Assembly: GCA_002405875.1 (NCBI GenBank)
Contig: DHMR01000049.1
Span: 1 to 10,205, forward strand
Direction of reading: 5' to 3'
Source of the DNA: a bacterium UBA4637
GTDB lineage: Bacteria; Bacteroidota; Bacteroidia; Bacteroidales; Bacteroidaceae
DNA: 10,205 nucleotides
The first letter of the stretch is position 1. The number at the start of each line of letters is the position of its first letter. A program made the position numbers and the translations under genes. Positions 7,201 to 10,205 of the stretch are shown here, piece after piece. Below the pieces are notes generated by a model. The model had not been told where the DNA came from, did not search any database, and saw nothing but the letters and a program-made list of their open reading frames with translations.

Positions 7201-8823
7201 ATGAAAACAATGATGAGTTCTATTATATTGGCTTCATGCCTCGTCATGCAGCTCGCCTCTTGCAGCGAAAATGATGCTACCGTTGAGCAGAAAGACTGGT
7301 CTACCACCACTTACTTCAGCTCTACCGACGAGACTTCACAAGGTACTTACTACAAGCCAGCCGTAGGCTATGTGGGTGACCCTATGCCTTTCTACGATCC
7401 TGTGGTTGGCGACTTCAAGGTTTTGTACTTGCAAGACTTCCGTCCTAATCCTGTTGGCACTTACCATCCTATCTGGGCGGTGAGCACCAAGGATGCCGCC
7501 AACTACGAATCACTCGGCGAGTTGATTTCCTGCGGTAATATCAACGAGCAGGATGCGGCTATCGGTACAGGTGCCACCATCTATAATGAGGACAGTAAAC
7601 TCTATTATACGTTCTATACAGGCAACAAGTACAACCCTTCAGCTTCTGACAATAGTCAAGCTGTCATGTATGCCACCTCATCTGACTTCAAAACTTGGAC
7701 CAAGTGCAAGTCTTTCATCCTCAAAGGTGACGACTACGGCTATAGCAAAGATGACTTCCGTGACCCATTCCTCTTCAAGGGTGACGATGGCAAGTATCAC
7801 ATGTTGATAGCTACCACCAAGAATGGTAAGGGGGTTATCGCCGACTTTATCTCCGATGACTTGAAGTCTTGGAATGACAACGGCACGTTTATGACCATGA
7901 TGTGGGATCGCTTCTATGAGTGCCCTGATGTCTTCAAAATGGGTGACTGGTGGTATCTCGTATACAGCGACAAGAGTTCGTTCATGCGCAGGGTGCAGTA
8001 CTTTAAAGGTAGAACTCTTGACGAGTTGAAGGCATGCACAGCTAACGACGCTGGCATCTGGCCTGACAGTCACGAGGGCTTCCTCGACAGCCGTGGTTTC
8101 TATGCAGGTAAGACGGCAAGCGATGGTACCAACCGTTACATCTGGGGATGGTGTCCTACTCGCAAGGGCAAGGACAATACCGAAGTGGGTGCTTCTCCTG
8201 CTGAGCCAGAATGGGCAGGTAACCTTGTTGCTCACAAACTCATCCAGCATGAGGATGGTACGCTGACCCTCGGTGAGGTGGAAACTATCAGCAATAAATA
8301 TAATAAGGAGTGTGAGGTTGAGGTGAAGGCTCAAAATGGTATGACAGCCTCTGATGGCACTTACACCTTGTCGGGCGACAATGCTTACATGCTCATGAGC
8401 CGTCTCGGTTATCACAACAAGTTGAGCTTCATCGTCACTACTTCTGGCAACATGGATAAGTTCGGCATCTCTTTGGTTCGTGGAACAAGTTCTAACGTAT
8501 ATGCCGACAATGCTTCTGTCTTCGAGAAGTACTACTCTATGATTATTAACCCCGAGGACGAAAACACTCGCAAGGTGAACTTCGAGGAAGAGGGTGAAGG
8601 CGGAAAGGGCTTCATCGATGGCATTGATGGCTACAACTTCGCTCGTCCAAGCGACAACGTTTACAACATCACCATCTACACCGACAACAGCATCTGTGTG
8701 ATGTATATCAACGATGCAGTGTGTTATACCAACCGCATCTACGGCATTCAGAAAAATTGTTGGAGTATCAACAGCTACGGTGGCAATATAAAGGTTAGCA
8801 ATTTAAAGATAAGCCAATATTAA
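7201..8823 (+). CDS. GH32 surface lipoprotein, probable endo-acting fructanase (levanase type)
   Basis: A 540-residue glycoside hydrolase family 32 enzyme that should cut beta-fructosyl linkages. The signal peptide ends in the lipobox LASC (Cys21), followed by SEND, so it is probably on the cell surface. The propeller carries the three GH32 acidic residues: Asp60 in YVGDPMPFY (nucleophile position), Asp188 in FRDPFLF (RDP transition-state stabiliser) and Glu240 in YECPDVF (acid/base). The nucleophile motif differs from the usual WMNDPNG. WGWCPTRKG near residue 320 belongs to the late propeller, and residues about 365-540 fit the C-terminal beta-sandwich (ending VSNLKISQY). It is the last gene of the SusC operon, 13 bp after the preceding stop. 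By position and lipidation it corresponds to the surface endo-levanase BT1760; endo activity and levan versus inulin preference are inferred. A divergent exo-enzyme is the main alternative. Confidence 0.85.
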   Translation: MKTMMSSIILASCLVMQLASCSENDATVEQKDWSTTTYFSSTDETSQGTYYKPAVGYVGDPMPFYDPVVGDFKVLYLQDFRPNPVGTYHPIWAVSTKDAANYESLGELISCGNINEQDAAIGTGATIYNEDSKLYYTFYTGNKYNPSASDNSQAVMYATSSDFKTWTKCKSFILKGDDYGYSKDDFRDPFLFKGDDGKYHMLIATTKNGKGVIADFISDDLKSWNDNGTFMTMMWDRFYECPDVFKMGDWWYLVYSDKSSFMRRVQYFKGRTLDELKACTANDAGIWPDSHEGFLDSRGFYAGKTASDGTNRYIWGWCPTRKGKDNTEVGASPAEPEWAGNLVAHKLIQHEDGTLTLGEVETISNKYNKECEVEVKAQNGMTASDGTYTLSGDNAYMLMSRLGYHNKLSFIVTTSGNMDKFGISLVRGTSSNVYADNASVFEKYYSMIINPEDENTRKVNFEEEGEGGKGFIDGIDGYNFARPSDNVYNITIYTDNSICVMYINDAVCYTNRIYGIQKNCWSINSYGGNIKVSNLKISQY

Positions 8824-8860
8824 TGATTATGGAAAAATCTTTTTATTGTCTTATATATAT

Positions 8861-8942
8861 TGCAACATATTTGTTAGTTAATGAACGATAATTGGAAGCA
8901 AGATTCCATGGTAATTCTTAAATTCTGCGGCAGAAAACAAGA
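8861..8942 (+). promoter_or_regulatory. Promoter/operator of the second GH32 gene, sharing blocks with the SusC promoter
   Basis: The 246-bp gap 8824-9069 holds no convincing gene. Three blocks recur from upstream of SusC: TGCAACATATTT (8861-8872; compare 850-861, 11 of 12 identical), GAACGAT (8883-8889; compare 872-878) and AATTCTGCGGCAGAAA (8921-8936; compare 909-924, 15 of 16). The first two blocks have identical spacing (11 bp after the first block in both), and the third lies 38 bp on against 37. The -7 box is imperfect (TA at 8919-8920, then TCTG at 8924-8927). A start near 8935 would leave a leader of about 135 nt. I see no strong intrinsic terminator after the SusC operon, so read-through is possible. 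Confidence 0.5.
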
Positions 8943-9069
8943 AATTTTAGAAAATAAAAATAGGTAAGTTTCTTGATGGGTAGAAGGATTGTATTTCAGG
9001 ATTATTTAAATAGAAACATCGAATAAACAATATAAATTAGGATTAATAAATAAATGCAATCTTAAAGAT

Positions 9070-10205
9070 ATGAAAAAGATATTTATCACAGCACTTGTCA
9101 CTCTTTGCGGTCTGATCGCCAGTTATGCCCAGGAGACTTCCTTCTTGAGCAATAACCATTGCCTCTATCGCATCAGCCAGGAGAGCCAGCAGCAAAAATG
9201 TCTCTTGCTTCCTGTGCAGGAGAGTGCGGAAATCGCCAATATCAAGGTGATTGCCGACAACAAGCAGGTGAAGGTCTTGAATGTTCGCTTGGCTAAAGAC
9301 CATGTAGATTATTACGTGCCTCTCTATATAGAGGAGTTCGCTGGTTTGAAGGGCTTGGCACTCGACATCCATGTGAATGGTGATTATAATCAGGTGGGTT
9401 TGAGTTCCCTCGCTTGTTGGAAGGAGATGAAGTTCTCTGACTCCTTCGATATGACGAATCGTGAGCAGTATCGGCCTGTTTATCACCACACTCCTGCTTA
9501 CGGTTGGATGAACGACCCTAACGGAATGTTCTATAAGGATGGTGTCTGGAATCTGTATTTCCAGCACAATCCGTACGGTTCCCAATGGGAGAACATGACT
9601 TGGGGACACTCTACCTCCAAGGACTTGGTGCATTGGACTTTCGATGGCGACCCTGTTCAGCCAGATGCCTTGGGTACGATTTTCAGTGGCTCAGCCGTTG
9701 TCGATAAGAACAACACTGCTGGTTTCGGCAAGAACGCCATCGTTGCTCTTTATACTTCCGCAGGAGAGAGTCAGACGCAGAGTATGGCTTACAGCACAGA
9801 TGGTGGAAAGACTTTTACCAAGTACGCGGGTAACCCAATTCTTACCAGCAGCGTACCTGACTTCCGTGACCCACACATGTTTTGGAACGAGGACATCAAG
9901 AAATGGAACATGATCTTGGCTGCTGGTCAGCACATGGAAATCTATACTTCCGACAACTTGAAAGACTGGAAACTCGAAAGTGCCTTCGGTGAGGGATATG
10001 GCAACCATGGTGGAGTTTGGGAATGCCCAGACTTGATGAAACTGAAGGTGCGTGGCACGGACAAGGAAAAGTGGATGCTCGTCTGCAACATCAACCCAGG
10101 CGGTCCTTTCGGAGGCTCTGCCACCCAGTATTTCGTGGGCGACTTCGATGGCCATAAGTTCACCTGCGATAGCAAGCCTGAGGTTACCAAGTGGATGGAT
10201 TATGG
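9070..10205 (+). CDS. GH32 exported fructanase/invertase-type enzyme (3'-partial)
   Basis: The first 378 codons are in the window and the frame is still open at its end. The ATG at 9070 gives a signal peptidase I signal (MKKIFITALVTLCGLIASYA|QE) with no lipobox, so the protein is probably periplasmic. Residues about 22-130 form an N-terminal domain before the catalytic part, resembling the DUF4980 module found on Bacteroidetes GH32 enzymes (assignment from memory). The propeller then starts with YGWMNDPNGMF (nucleophile Asp149), followed by the sugar-binding QHNPYGSQWENMTWGH, FSGSAV, FRDPHMFW (RDP, Asp267) and WECPDL (acid/base Glu318), all canonical. The expected role is removal of terminal fructose from imported levan or inulin oligosaccharides, or from sucrose; exo-action is inferred. 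It has its own upstream regulatory region that shares elements with the SusC promoter. The C-terminal beta-sandwich lies outside the window. Confidence 0.9.
   Translation, partial: MKKIFITALVTLCGLIASYAQETSFLSNNHCLYRISQESQQQKCLLLPVQESAEIANIKVIADNKQVKVLNVRLAKDHVDYYVPLYIEEFAGLKGLALDIHVNGDYNQVGLSSLACWKEMKFSDSFDMTNREQYRPVYHHTPAYGWMNDPNGMFYKDGVWNLYFQHNPYGSQWENMTWGHSTSKDLVHWTFDGDPVQPDALGTIFSGSAVVDKNNTAGFGKNAIVALYTSAGESQTQSMAYSTDGGKTFTKYAGNPILTSSVPDFRDPHMFWNEDIKKWNMILAAGQHMEIYTSDNLKDWKLESAFGEGYGNHGGVWECPDLMKLKVRGTDKEKWMLVCNINPGGPFGGSATQYFVGDFDGHKFTCDSKPEVTKWMDY

Noticed and set aside
6654..8415. Long minus-strand open frames (for example 6654-7310 and 7678-8415).
   Set aside because: They lie opposite strongly supported lipoprotein and GH32 genes, and their translations show no domain or signal; they are codon-usage shadows.
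8866..8873. CATATTTG as an alternative -7 box for the second GH32 gene.
   Set aside because: It differs from TAnnTTTG at the first base, lacks a properly spaced -33 TTTG and lies inside a block that is an upstream site at SusC; it cannot be excluded.
8823..8891. A 22-codon ORF overlapping the GH32 stop codon (TAATG) with a hydrophobic middle.
   Set aside because: It is very short, AT-rich, has no recognisable family and overlaps the shared regulatory blocks; overlap with the stop is likely chance.
1..10205. Insertion sequences, CRISPR arrays, tRNA or rRNA genes.
   Set aside because: No transposase-like protein, regular repeat-spacer pattern or RNA-gene fold is seen; the window is almost fully occupied by one polysaccharide locus.

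Overview
The window is a fructan (levan- or inulin-type) polysaccharide utilisation locus from a Bacteroidales bacterium, most likely Prevotellaceae (Prevotella/Segatella). The evidence is an adjacent SusC/SusD pair, lipoprotein signals of the Bacteroidetes type with acidic residues after the cysteine, a good TAnnTTTG -7 promoter element, AT-rich leaders without a clear Shine-Dalgarno sequence, and two different GH32 enzymes.

Layout, all genes on the + strand. Positions 1-795 hold the C-terminal part of a membrane-bound regulator: the end of a periplasmic sugar-binding domain, one transmembrane helix and an AraC-type DNA-binding domain. Positions 796-965 are a dense regulatory region with a hairpin/T-run, three copies of an ATCRTTWC motif exactly 21 bp apart, and a -7 box. 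A four-gene operon follows with gaps of 11, 1 and 13 bp: SusC transporter (966-4073), SusD lipoprotein (4085-5812), a two-module Ig-like plus DUF4960-like surface glycan-binding lipoprotein (5814-7187), and a GH32 lipoprotein resembling surface endo-fructanases (7201-8823). Positions 8824-9069 are a second non-coding region that repeats parts of the susC upstream region at nearly the same spacing. From 9070 to the window edge runs a second, exported GH32 enzyme with the canonical WMNDPNG motif, cut off at its 3' end.

Inferred working model: the surface GH32 cuts fructan outside the cell, SusD and the DUF4960-like protein capture the chains, SusC imports oligosaccharides, and the second GH32 releases fructose in the periplasm. 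Fructose would be sensed by the binding domain of the regulator, which signals through its transmembrane helix to the AraC domain. Both transcription units carry the same upstream elements and are probably activated together. The inner-membrane sugar transporter and fructokinase expected for such a locus are not in this window.

The system type is known (compare the Bacteroides thetaiotaomicron levan locus BT1754-BT1765). The less ordinary points are the regulator without histidine kinase and receiver domains, the 21-bp phased operator-like repeats, and the shared promoter module in front of two separate units.
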